A stretch of 64,000 bases of DNA from contig JAHYIO010000001.1 in assembly GCA_020543525.1 (NCBI GenBank), forward strand, positions 3,782,001 to 3,846,000, given 5' to 3'. The stretch comes from Coriolopsis trogii (Eukaryota > Basidiomycota > Agaricomycetes > Polyporales > Polyporaceae). The translations under genes were made by a program, and so were the position numbers. The notes beneath the pieces were generated by a model. The model searched no databases and was not told where the DNA came from. It saw only the letters and a list, made by a program, of their open reading frames with translations. Of this stretch, positions 23,818 to 36,655 are shown one piece after another (position 1 is the stretch's first letter; every line of letters starts with the position of its first letter).

Positions 23818-24977
23818 TCAGTAGCCGCCTTCGGACCCCGACGGACTGGAGTCGGCGGCGGGCTGGTCAACCGATGAGGAATGATTTCCTCCCTCAGAGT
23901 CTTCAGGGGGCGGGGACAAAGGACGGCTGTCCATGCTGACCTGCCCTGGTGAGGGCGAGTTCGTGGCCCCAAGGGATATCTTCTCGTTCAGAGCGCGAAG
24001 TCTAGTGACCTCAGCGTCCAGCTGTTGTAGTCGCGCTTGCAACTGGCGATTTTGCTTCTCCAAATTGACAATGTGATTAGTCGCTGGTAGGTGTAGGAGT
24101 AAGCCGATGATAAAGCTGCTGCTGCACACAGACACACCTCGCTCCAACAATGATACCTTGCTGCTTTTCTGGTTGGAGACGGGGAGGACATCCTTCAGCC
24201 TCGCATACCCATCCCGTAGCTCATCCCGTCGTCGTTGTTCTGCCTCGATCCTCTGTCGTCTGGTCGCCTCTTTCCTCGTATTGGCGAAGTTCTCAGCCAT
24301 GTTTACGCCCATGGGATGACGATCGTCGTCGTCGGACAATGAGTTGCCTCGGCTGTGGCGTCCTGTGGACGAGCTAGTCGGTGAAGGTGTAGGATTGTAG
24401 CGTAGAGAATGGCGGTGAACAAGGCTGTTGGCCCTGGAGGAAGAAGGAGAACCAGTAGCGCTACTGTTCCGTGAATGGTAGAGGCCGTCGGCAGACGTGT
24501 CTGATCCGGAAACGGGGGGCGAGAGAGGGTCGTACATATTTGGGGACTGCGGAGGTGGAGAGGCAGACAACGGCATTCCTGCATGAGGCGGCGAGGCGGT
24601 GTAAACACCGTGTGCGGCAGGTGCGAAGGGTTGTCCTGGCATCATTTGGATTTGGCGTTGATAGTGCATCGCTTGGTAGGGGTCACTCTCGGACATTTGG
24701 CCTGTGAAAAGACAATGAGGCGACAGGAAAGGACAAGTCAGATCTCGGTTGCAGAAGGCATGTAACGCGAGGGCAAGAACACACGAGGAGGAGGGCCAGG
24801 GTGCTGCTGCACGACGTTCGGATACGTGGGCATTGAAGGATACACGAGGTAGCCCCCCGAGTCGTCCTCTGATCCCGAATAGATGTATTGAGATGCAACG
24901 AAATTTTGCGACTGGTCGTCGTGCATCGGCTGGGGTTGCTGCTGATGATCCATGGGTACTGTTGGCGTCGGGTTCAT
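23818..24977 (-). CDS. bHLH transcription factor (copy 2, paralogue of 13437-14452)
   Basis: Minus-strand exons 24977-24767, 24701-24138 and 24083-23818 give 346 residues. After a Gln/Pro/Tyr-rich N-terminus come Ser-rich linkers, then bHLH at about residues 200-275: RRQRIEAEQRRRDELRDGY, SNQKSSKVSLLER, ATNHIVNLEKQNRQLQARLQQLDAEVTRLRALNE. The C-terminus is Ser/Pro/acidic. It shares near-identical basic region and loop with copy 1, and the intron falls after the same residue in the same phase. The start was chosen as MNPTPTVPMDH because upstream sequence in that frame has no other ATG. It probably acts as a homo- or heterodimer, possibly with copy 1; that is inference. Confidence 0.85.
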
Positions 24978-25715
24978 GGACAATCGTGGATGAGAAAGGG
25001 AGGAGAGACGGGGGAGATATGAGAGAAAGAAAGGTCGTAGCTGGCGAGATGTAGGAAAGAAAGAGAACCAAAACAATGAACAGGAAGAGGTAGAAACCCA
25101 ACCCCAGTGGCGGTCTCTCAATTACGTCCAGGGAGGTGGACGGAGAGCACGTCCAAGCCTCTGCCACTGTCCCCACTCGCACGCCTGCCACAGACGCCCG
25201 CATCCTCTTTTTGTCGCATTCAAGCTCCCGCTCAAATTCGTCTGCAGCCGTGTACAAACAGCATCCGACTATTGTCCCTCTTCTTGTCTCTCCTCGTCGT
25301 CGTCCGCGACCGTCTCCTCCCCGTCGCGACCGCACACAAAAGCGCGCGTCGCATGTGCATGCGCACCCTCAACCCTGCTCGACTTCAGCCTCGGCGTCTA
25401 GCCACGGGCCGGCTAATCCCCCTCCGGAATATCGATGTGGTCGTTGCAGATCTGATTACAATTTAGATGGGTGGGCGCTTGTGGACGATCGTCAACAGCG
25501 TTGCTGCTCGAACCTCGCCTCCTTCCTAGTTCCCTCCTCTCGCAGGATCGGCAATCGGCACCATCGTCTTCGTCTTCTCGTATTCAGTCCCAATTCTCGC
25601 TCTTCCTCCTCCTTGACACCTTACGACAATCTTCTGAATAAACCACTCGTATCGATAACACCTAACAAGCCACAGACTAGTGGCGCAACTCGCTGCGCAC
25701 GCTGCAGGCACCACT
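24978..25715. other. Upstream region of bHLH copy 2 and 3' flank of atg27
   Basis: Pyrimidine-rich on one strand, with overlapping open frames and no coding signal. It contains the promoter and 5' UTR of the minus-strand bHLH gene; the two genes are in tandem. Confidence 0.5.
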
Positions 25716-26987
25716 TCATAGTCGTATAACGCCATTCCCGTCCATGCCCGTCGGCTGATGAGTCTCTTCCGAATGTGGGGGTGGCGGCGGCGGCGGAGGT
25801 GCATCCTCATCCTCGTCGTCCTGTTCGTCCAAGAAGCCCGGCGGCCCTCCCAGCATAGTTTGCCCTTCTTCAGGGGTGGAGCGTAGTCCGCTGTATCCGT
25901 GTCTGCCTGAGCTTCCCCATGAGCCCCCACTCCCCCATTCCTGCGCTCCCCAGTTACGCGACTGCCATGCGTCAGACGACTTGTACTTGACACGATCCAC
26001 GCATTCCCGGATGAACTCCACAGTGTCGCTGAATGAAAACAGCGAGAACCGTGGGATCTGGTCCATGCCTCGCAGCTCCAGCACGTATCGGTTGTAGAGG
26101 GTGCCTCCAACGATGTATGTCGTGAACAACACCGCGACGCTGGATAATCAATCATGTGAGCTGTGGACTGGAGAAGTAGAGTGAAGGTGATCGACGCACA
26201 TGATGGCCAAAACAGAGACGATGGTCCCGAAGACACTTCCCTCAGACGTAGGGCATGCAATCTACCAACGTGTTAGTGGCCCCTGCTGCCTGTTCACTCC
26301 ATAAGAGAGGAAAATACCTCCGTCCTCCACTCCACGAAAAATGCACAGGCCGTTTGCTCATCCGGAGGAAGGATGGCAATCATTCTAGGTTTGCCTTCGG
26401 AGGAGCGTGAGCGCAGACAGCCTAGAGCAGCCTGGAGCGCGTACCTTTCCCCGCAGAAGAGTCACAGACGAAGCGGATTGCGGTGGACGCAGTGAGGTCC
26501 CCGGCATTGGAGCAGCGGGTACCGTCTGTCATGAATATGAAAGGTTGCCCTTCACGGACAACAACGGTTGTGTTCACGTCGCTAGAGCCGTGTTCGTGAA
26601 GAGAAACGTTTTCAAGGCGATGCAGCTCACCCTATAGAGAAGTCCCCACGCGCACGGGTTGTGAAGCCAGCAACATCCTCAGGCTTGTCCACCTTTGGAG
26701 CCCAGACCTCAGAGGATACGGCCTTACACACGTTCAGCACGTACTTCTGGCCCATGGCAGACGTGAATTCATAGTCCTTGCTGACGGTTGCTTCGTCAGA
26801 CGATGCGTGACATCGGTAATAGCCGCTATGCCCGAAGATACCTGGACTGAAGCCTGCTCAAGTCATAGTATTTGCCGTCAGCGTGTGTAGTGCATGGTTT
26901 CTCGTCTGCGCGTGCAATCCCTAACCCAGAGAGCAGCAAAGCAAACGCAGAGAGGAGACACAGCGGGTGTAGACTTCTCGCCAGCAT
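25716..26987 (-). CDS. atg27: Autophagy-related protein 27 (M6P-receptor-like membrane protein)
   Basis: Minus-strand exons 26987-26842, 26780-26631, 26581-26445, 26394-26318, 26261-26200 and 26139-25716 give 331 residues with perfect phase. A signal peptide (LCLLSAFALLLSGLGIARA) leads into a lumenal domain with paired cysteines (PCTTHADGKYYDL, YVLNVCKAV, DGTRCSNAG, RFVCDSS, ACAFFVEWRTE), a transmembrane segment (SVFGTIVSVLAIMIVAVLFTTYIVGG), and the cytosolic signature YNRYVLELRGMDQIPRFS. The tail is Trp/Gly-, acidic- and polyproline-rich. Atg27 cycles between Golgi, endosome/vacuole and Atg9 vesicles and helps Atg9 trafficking in autophagy. The start is the ATG just before the signal peptide. 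Confidence 0.9.
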
Positions 26988-28350
26988 GCAGGCAAACAGC
27001 AGGTGGGGTGTGCTACGCACAGCGGTCAGGAAGACTTCGACAAGGCACTGTGGCGCCGATCATTGGTGGACTGCTCAACGCAGTCGCTGAGCGCTCAACT
27101 ACTTTGTATGGTCACAGGGTCGTGAGCTCGAGCTACCCAATTTGCTCATGCGTAGGCTAGCCTTGTGGCTGCCACCGTTGCCAGTGTCACTCAATGCAAG
27201 CTCTGTCGCGAGTTACTCTACTATCGGAGTACCAGACGATAGCCGCAGGAGCAGAGACTTCATACGCGAGCAAGAGAGCACAAAAGCTTGCAGCAGGTTG
27301 AGCATTCGTGGACAACGCGTGTAGCTACCAAATTAACCGTATTCTTCAATATAGGCCTAGATCTGATTCAAAGAGCAGGTTTGCTAAACAATACTTGGCA
27401 TCGGACAACCCAACAACGCATTGTTCGTGCGGTAGTCTCCTTCCATGAAATGCCAATATAACACCGTTGCTTCCCTTCCCTGGGCCGCGGTTTCCGTGGC
27501 TGCGGCAGCTATTGTACCAAAACACAAGTCATTACAAGAGGCGTAGCTTCCGCCGTCTTGCCACAGACGCAGGTTCCATATCTACCTTCTCAATTGTATT
27601 GTGCCCAAGGTTGAATGAACACATGGCATTGATATGATATGAGAAGACAACTGGTCACATACTGTTGAGGAAACATCGCGATGTTAAGAGGGGCATCGTC
27701 TACAACAATACGCAATCCAGTGGATATTATTTTTTCGGAATCCTTATACCCGAGGGACTCTCCGGGACTTGCCCAACTCACACCGGTATTTCATTAGGAT
27801 CATAGCTGTATCACCGCCAAGGGGGATTGATGCAAAGACTTGTCGTAGGTACTCCTGTGAGAGCGCCTCGAAAGACAGGCGGATCTCTCGGCGTCTACTG
27901 GGAAATTCACACGTATCACCAAGGATCGTGATTCTCCATGGCTCATCAGGCTCTGTCAGAGTCTGTCGAGAGCCCCGAGAGATTTTGGTGTTTCCTGATG
28001 AGCTTCATATAGCGCAGTGCTTCTGCTCAACGTACATGGGACTGGAGTAGCACTTGGCAGTGCCAATTCTGGTCCATTTATGGTGTCAAGCTATGAGTTG
28101 GTGTGATATCTATGCACATCGTACATAAGTTTAGCGTTCCAGGGGTCAGTGTCGTCGTCGCATTGACTCAGACTGCAGTCTGAGTGATGGTCGCAGGCCT
28201 CGGCGCTAGAACGAGAGCCATGATGCGGAATCACATGACCGTGCGCCCAAGCTGCCTTATGGAGCATTCCGACGCCATCGAATGAGAACGGTCCGTTTAC
28301 CACCGACAACGTCGAACACGACGACGACTCCTCTCTCAGCAGCGACGGCC
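26988..28350. other. 1.4-kb divergent spacer between atg27 and the complex I gene
   Basis: No gene was recognised on either strand. It holds the promoters of atg27 (minus) and of the 49-kDa subunit gene (plus). Confidence 0.5.
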
Positions 28351-30435
<2,085 letters not shown>

Positions 30436-31296
30436 CATTTGTGACTGTAGTTATCCACAATACAGCCGATACTTTTCTCGATATGGACATCTGCCCTATT
30501 TTGGTCATTGCCTTGCTCGAGAAGAGCGTCGATAGCAGGAACGGAACAGGGAAGGAACAGAGTGACAAACTAGTCTCTGCATATCCGTTCTTGAGCGGCC
30601 CTGTCTCCGCGGCCTTCAGGGTTATCGCACAGGGCCATTGAGTATCACCCTCGAGAGTCACAGTGACCCCAGGTAGGAAGGGTCATTCGTGTGGAGACAT
30701 GTGGGGCACGGTGAGATGCTCGATATTTTTGCAGACGTGAGAGCGCGCCAAGGACTGTATCTCGACGTTCGAGGGTGCGATCGTGTGCGGGGAGATGACT
30801 ACCCTGAGGCCGATTGTAGACGTTCCAGGAGCGATCCTCTCCCACAGTTCTGCAAATTACCGATGGAGCGCGCAGGGTACCGGTGTATGTACTTGGTACG
30901 AATACTATGTGTCACGCCCCGGTGAATTGTCGAGATTGGGTTCGTGTAAGAGGGTCACCGGATATGACGCGGGGCCCGGATGGTGGAAGGGGGTGTTTCT
31001 GCGGCGCCGCCGCGGAGCTCGAGAAGGCAGGATAGAGTTCGAGTCGGCGACTGTGTACGTGGCTCGGGTGTAATACATGACGAGGTGTTAATGAGTTGGG
31101 TGGGGGTGGAATGGTCTGCGTGGGTACATACGCATACGGGCCTCTAGAGGACGCCATGGTGCGGATTGCGCACCGATGATGAATCACAAGTTACCGATGA
31201 GGGATTCAAGAGTACGACGGCGTCAAGAAGACTGTCCATCAGACCTGTTCTTGATTTAGAGCAAGGTACCCGTGAAGCTCAATGCGATCACTGGGA
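30436..31296. other. Convergent spacer between nuo-49 and the NIF3 gene
   Basis: No gene was recognised; it should contain both 3' UTRs. Confidence 0.5.
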
Positions 31297-32448
31297 CTAT
31301 ACAGCGACAAGGGGGTGCTCATCTTTTTCACTAACAACGATCTCAAGGTCTCTGAGCAGCTCCGCCTCGGACTGCTGCATCGCCGTCGGCTGCTGTATCT
31401 CTTCCTGAATAAACTCTCGTATATCTTTCGCCATTGTTGGTAGGTACCCCCGTTCTGTGTTCGTGTGCCCGCCTAACAATCATTAAGCATCAGCATCAAT
31501 ATGTCAACCATAGCAGACGGTGAACATACATAGAATGACATTATGTCCGCTTTGTACGGCGGCGAGTACGTCGTGGTGAGGCATCTCGCCGGTGAAGTAG
31601 ACGTCGGCGTCGACGCCTAGTAGCATAGAGCTACCAGAGCCGGCGCATATAGCTATTGTACTGACCATGGCTTCTTCTTTTTCAGGTCTTGCGTACGCTA
31701 CTTCGACTGTGCAATCGCGACAACGCACATTGTCAGCTCATTCTCCACAGGTAGTCATGTCATTTACCATGCTTTAGCTCGAGCTCATCGCGGATCCTTG
31801 CCTGCAGAGCTTGGAGTTTCATAGGCTCATTCAATGTCACGATGCGCCCCACGCCTCCCAGACCCTCGGGAAACTCTTGGCCAATGAAGCGGACTGTATA
31901 CGCAATATCTCGCAATGGTCCTGCGACTCTCTGACAGAGCCAGTCATTAATGCCTTCTGTGACCGAGTCGAGGGCGGAATGGGGAGTGTATATGGAGATG
32001 CCAGCAGCGGCACAGCGGAGCAGGGACGTTTGGAGGGGGTTACTGAGAGTGAGAGAGGTGAGCGGTTTGAAGATGGGAGGGTGGTAAGAGACAATGACTG
32101 CGGTTGGAGTGGCAATGGCTTCCTCCACAACCGGCGGGGTCAGACTGAGAGGACTCGTGAGTGTGATGCATGAATTGTGAGTTAGCGACGCACTCGATGG
32201 TCAGGAGAACACGATTTGCATTGGGACGTATATATGCCGCCTCTATGAAGGTTGTGTTTAGTATCGTGATTGGCATCGAGACTATGCAGGCAGACCTAGG
32301 AGAAGGCCGACCTGTGGGGGTGTTGTCGGCGATGATGAGCGATGGGGAGACGGAGATGGGAGGGAGTGCTGACATTGTCCCATTTTTCAGCGAAGCGGAG
32401 AGGAGCGACGCGCTCCATGATTTTGCAGAAGCTCCTGACGAGAGACAT
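31297..32448 (-). CDS. NIF3 family protein (GTP cyclohydrolase I type 2-like fold)
   Basis: Minus-strand exons 32448-32374, 32311-32296, 32242-32194, 32144-31768, 31706-31530 and 31472-31297 give 289 residues in phase. Signature: FAEKWDNVGLLLE, NRVLLTIDLTP, AVIVSYHPPIFKPL (metal-binding His), then IAICAGSGSSMLLGVDADVYFTGEMPHHDVL and the C-terminal metal site GHTNTERGYL. NIF3 proteins are di-metal toroidal hexamers conserved from bacteria to humans; their biochemical role in fungi is unsettled. Exon 2 is only 16 nt. The gene is divergent from glutaredoxin with 345 bp between the start codons, so the two may share a promoter. Confidence 0.9.
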
Positions 32449-32793
32449 GGCTGATGGCAGGATCGTTGGCAGTCAGGCTCAGGTGGGCTGGAAGTAACAC
32501 AGCCGTGACACGGATCCGATACGCGATCGTGACAGCCTGTGACGGGACGCGTTCAGGTCACATCGCGCGCAGCGATGACGCCATACCAACTAGCGGGTCT
32601 CCCGGCGCCGACAGTGACAGTCGGATTGCTCAGCATATACCCTCTCCGGTCACTCTGACATCGATGCTCCCAAGGCTTTATAGAGCCATCTCCAGTTCGC
32701 TATCGCCCCAATACCCAGTACGCTTTCCCCCAATAATCTCTGATCACGGCGACCGCATCTTCATCCCACCCTTCTCCCCACCAGCTCAAAACC

Positions 32794-33263
32794 ATGGCTG
32801 TCAAGGATCTCGTCGATGTACGTCCACCTCCCTTTTCGCAGAAAGAACGGATTGCTCACCTTATCTAAAGAACACCATCTCCGAAAACAAGATCACCATC
32901 TTCTCCAAGTCCTACTGCCCGTACTGCAAGCGTGCTAAGGCTCTTCTCACTTCCAAGTTCCCTGACACTCCGACCAAGATCCTTGAGTACGCATATGCCA
33001 AGCTGGACTCCTCTGCAAGTGCTCATATGCTGTCTTGCAGGTTGGACGAAATGGAAGAAGGTAGCGCCATCCAAAGCTACCTCGAGGAAAAGACTGGTCA
33101 GCGCACAGTCCCCAACATATTCATCAGTGAGTTTGATACTCGCCTGAGCGGCGTGCAGCCGGCTGATATCATGCATGCGATAGACCAGAAGCATGTCGGC
33201 GGATGCGACAGGGTTGTTGGTCTCGACTCTCAGGGCAAGCTCGCTTCTCTTGTTTCGGCGTAA
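32794..33263 (+). CDS. Dithiol glutaredoxin (CPYC)
   Basis: Exons 32794-32817, 32871-32986, 33041-33126 and 33184-33263 give 101 residues, the normal size for a single-domain cytosolic glutaredoxin. Seen: ENKITIFSKSYCPYCKRAKALL (active-site CPYC), ELDEMEEG, QRTVPNIFI (cis-Pro TVP) and QKHVGGCDRVVGL (GGCD glutathione-binding site). It reduces protein and glutathione mixed disulphides with GSH. The first exon encodes eight residues. There is no targeting peptide, so a cytosolic or nuclear location is likely. A TTTATAG sequence about 110 nt upstream of the ATG may serve as TATA. Confidence 0.92.
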
Positions 33264-33471
33264 GCACCGACTTGGGCCGCTTGCCTCCTTGTGTATATGA
33301 CTTTGGTCCGATGTAGTCAATCATCCCGTCTTTAGAGGCATAAGTGATACATGATAGATCATGGTGTATATGTACGCCTGAATTCTGTGTCATTACCGCG
33401 CCAACGCCACAGTGGGCTCGCGTAACTTCATTCTCAGCGTCTGTGTAATCTTTCAGGTACTGCTGCACCAC

Positions 33472-33831
33472 TAGTCTCGTGACCAAACGTTCAGAGCTCG
33501 AAATCCCGGACGAATCCGTGCTCCTGAACGTCTGGAGGCTTTACCCCCGTGATGCCCGGGTCGGTGACGGGTGTGATCGTTGTCATCGTCAAAGAGAGAG
33601 CCCCAGCCTGCCCCAGCCGGTGTGCAGATATCCGGCGTAGGGTCGACAGTCTGAGAAGCATCCATAGCTCAGGGTGGTCGGAGATCAAGCTGGAATGTCA
33701 CTCATGTCACTCATGTCACCCAAAAGTCACCGACCAGTGTGTCACGGGGGTAAAGCCAGCAGATGTTCAGGAGCTCGGATTCGCCCGGTGCCCGAATCCG
33801 ATTGAAGCTCCGAACGTCTGGTCACGAGACT
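33472..33831. mobile_element. MITE-like element with about 100-bp terminal inverted repeats and 9-bp target duplication
   Basis: The left arm from 33472 (AGTCTCGTGACC and onward through CTCCTGAAC, GGCTTTACCCCCGTGA, GGTCGGTGAC) matches the reverse complement of the right arm ending at 33831 for about 100 bp with scattered mismatches. CTGCACCAC stands on both sides (33463-33471 and 33832-33840). A 9-bp duplication plus long inverted repeats suggests a Mutator-like non-autonomous element; 8 bp (hAT) cannot be excluded because the outermost bases are ambiguous. It has no coding capacity. Confidence 0.82.
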
Positions 33832-33960
33832 CTGCACCACCACCACCTCTTCACGGGTTTGAGTGTGTATCGGCGAAATCACATCCCCCAAGAACTTATC
33901 GTGTTGTTTGTCTGTGAACCCACCGATATCAGCGCATACGGAAAAGTGCCGGCGTCGACC

Positions 33961-34942
33961 ATGTCTACTCCAACGGGCTTGCCAGAAGAGCAGTTGCTTG
34001 AGCTCCTATTGACACTGAAGGTCTGTAAGTGGTCCAAAATGTACGCCTCAATTCATTGTACGAATAATCATTCCGTAGAGAACAACACCGAATGAAGCGA
34101 GGACAATCCTAAATTCGCAACCTCAAATTGCTTATGCTCTCATGGCTATGATGGTGAACGTTGGGGCAGTAAAGATGGAGGTTGTCCAGGTGAGTAAGTA
34201 CATTTAGTATGTATAACCTCCAATGAACATCGCGCCCTGCAATCAGGAAACCCTGGCAAAATATGGCGCGCTGCCTGGAGCGTCCGGAGTAGCCCCTCCT
34301 CCTGCAGCGGTGCCTCCCCCTGTAGTCCAACCGCCTCCGTCCGCAATACCCCCTCATATGCACGCACAAATTCCCGCGCGTGGCAATACCCCGACGTATC
34401 CCTCACACGGACAACCCGTGAATTTTGCTGGGCCGCCAGGCTACCCAAGCGGTCCCGCGGGGAGAGGATATGGCACGCCACCGCCTGGGCCAGCTGGAGG
34501 ACATCCCGGGTACGGACCTCCTCAGCCACCACATGTACCAGGGCTGGGACCGGGATCAGCCACTCACGGACCGCCGCATGCCCAACCTCCTCCACATATG
34601 CAGGTACCGCATGCCTCGCATCCACCTCCGCAGGCAGCCCCGGTGCTTCCTGAGGCTCTCGCTGCGCTGCCGGAGGACCAGAAGGTGCGCCGTATTCTCG
34701 CATTTCGGGGGCATTGGCTGAGCACGGACGGGCGTTCGGTGTGTCAGGCGTTGATAATGCGTGTTATTGCAATGTCAAGAGAGGAGGTGTACCAGATGCC
34801 CCCGGCAGACCGGGAGAACATCATCAAGTTGGTGAGTTTTGTCCCACCGATCGCTCATCTGAGACGAACGTCAAGCTATAACCTCTGCCATGCTGACGGG
34901 CTCGCTTCTCACCAGCGCACGACCCTGGGTCTGCCAACATAA
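33961..34942 (+). CDS. CstF-64/Rna15-type hinge protein without an RRM
   Basis: Exons 33961-34020, 34079-34189, 34247-34831 and 34916-34942 give 260 residues. Residues 1-60 are the CSTF2 hinge (LPEEQLLELLLTLKRTTPNEARTILNSQPQIAYALMAMMVNVGAVKMEVVQETLAKYG). A long Pro/Gly/His-rich low-complexity linker follows. The C-terminus has the three-helix CstF C-terminal type motif (ALIMRVIAMSREEVYQMPPADRENIIKLRTTLG). In 3'-end processing the hinge binds the CstF-77/Rna14 monkeytail and the C-terminal domain binds Pcf11. The usual N-terminal RNA-recognition motif is absent: the space upstream is the MITE and the glutaredoxin gene. Whether this is a dedicated short form or a truncated gene cannot be decided from sequence alone. 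Confidence 0.8.
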
Positions 34943-35547
34943 TGCCGCCGCGGCGTCTTGATCTGTCCAGGCAGCAGAACTCCGAATCAGGAAAACCTCC
35001 CCCTGCGAATGAGCGCTAAATTAGCGCTACTCCCGCTCGCTGCCTGCTATTTTACGGCTCAAGCCTGCTCATTTCTGAAATAGAGGATATGGGGGAGTAA
35101 ATCACATACCATATAATGTTTTTGGTCAAATCGGTCGGTACATGTGTATCACAGAAGTACTAAGACGCATGTCTTTTCATTTACATGCGTCTCTAGTACA
35201 CATTTGATACTGTCACATGTTTGGCTGGTAGCACTCTACAACTACGGTCTCCGCCGAATGGTGCATACCGGTGCTCACGTTCCAAAAATATTCTACTCCT
35301 CGAAGACGCGATGCACGTCCTGGCTATTAAGGTGTGTACACCGCTGCTGCCATTACAGAGCCGTGGAGAAGCAGACAGTGAGGATGCCGTAGGGTGAGGT
35401 CAGAGACAAAACCAGCCCAGTATTAGATTTTCGTGACCCAACAGAGAGAAGCCAAGGCAGGCTGCGAGTGAATTAGGTACCGTGAGCGAGAGAGCGAGTA
35501 GGAGGAGACAAGCCGACGATTCAAAGGTCACAGTGAGGCACTCGCGG
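34943..35547. other. Intergenic region with a short palindrome
   Basis: No gene was recognised. At 35012-35028 there is an 8-bp-arm palindrome (AGCGCTAA, one base, TTAGCGCT) about 70 bp after the stop of the hinge-protein gene. Confidence 0.45.
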
Positions 35548-36655
35548 ATGCAGGCACTGCTCCGTCCGGCTAGCCTATGTGATATTGTACATGTCACCCT
35601 CAATAAGCTCATAGGCTGGGAGTGTGACAAGTTCGGCAACGTCAGATTCCAGGTACTATGGGCGTACTACGATGCGGATGATATGCTGCAAAGGGAACAG
35701 TGCATACATATGCCTACTACTTATTGAGACAGCACTAATTCTCTCTAGGCTTACTGTCGGTGCTTTCAAAGACAAGAATTTGTTCATGTTCAATCCCGCA
35801 GAGAAGGTGCGTTTCGATGCGTTCTGCTTGGAGCATCTTGGTGAGTCCATAACATGCACATGAAGCCAATCTTGGTCTGACATCATATAGCCACAAACCC
35901 TCCGCGCTGCGATGCACGTATTCCATATGGTGACGACGGACACCTGCGGCTCCCCCCTTGGGATGACAACTATACCCAAAGCAAGGCTTGCGAAGTCTTG
36001 AAGATCTTCCTCTCTGCCACTTGGAGTAAGCTAGCCACTTAACATGGTTGTTTCATGACACACTAACGTGACTTCCGCACTAGTTCATATTTGTTGCTGG
36101 GAAGGAGGACTGAGTTTCGACGACCTCCGCGCTGATCTGACTTGCTACATTCCTGTACGCTGGCAAGATGCACAAATTCACGAGCTTGACACACTGAAGA
36201 TTGGGCAGCTCGAGACACTGTACCTGTGTATCCTGGAGACTCAAGACAATGCACACAATCATTTCACATTTATCCTGCCCAAGCCGGCATCGAAAGAGGT
36301 GGAGGGTCCACATGCGCCTGGCCCCAGTGTCATGCCACGCATGAAGACTCGTATAGTCGTATATCAGAGCCTCTCCAAAGCATTGGCAAGAAGCGCTATG
36401 AATGACAGACCAGGAGGTAGTGGCCCCAGTATGCCTACAGGCCACTTGCATCCAAAACAGGTCGGCTCCAGTTCCACCACATCCGCCTTGTCCTGTCCAC
36501 CTAATGTGTCTCATTACACTCTCCCGCAAGTACATCCACGTGGCTTATTGCACCTGTCTGACCACAGACGCTATGCAGTTCGCAACACCAATGCAGAAGT
36601 TCTCGATATGCAGGTGCTCCCTTCATTGACTCTGCGGTGTGCAGAGATCGCATGA
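35548..36655 (+). CDS. Hypothetical protein, unassigned
   Basis: Exons 35548-35699, 35749-35840, 35891-36025 and 36084-36655 join in phase to 316 residues. Protein-like stretches include NKLIGWECDKFGNVRFQVLWAYYDADDM, AFKDKNLFMFNPAEKVRFDAFCLEHL, RCDARIPYGDDGHLRLPPWDDNY, and ICCWEGGLSFDDLRADLTCYIP. No family is recognised. It may continue: after an AG at about 36685 an open frame (LVDDKMQVDELSRTADTILVHNLGGAAR, stop, KMATLSQHH through 37075) lies in one frame but contains a TAG at 36772-36774. It sits at the edge of a zone full of gene fragments, so it could itself be a decayed copy. Confidence 0.45.

Noticed and set aside
35000..35100. Possible terminal inverted repeat CCTCCCCC...GGGGGAG around the AGCGCTAA palindrome
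   Set aside because: The arms are too short and imperfect, and no target duplication could be found.
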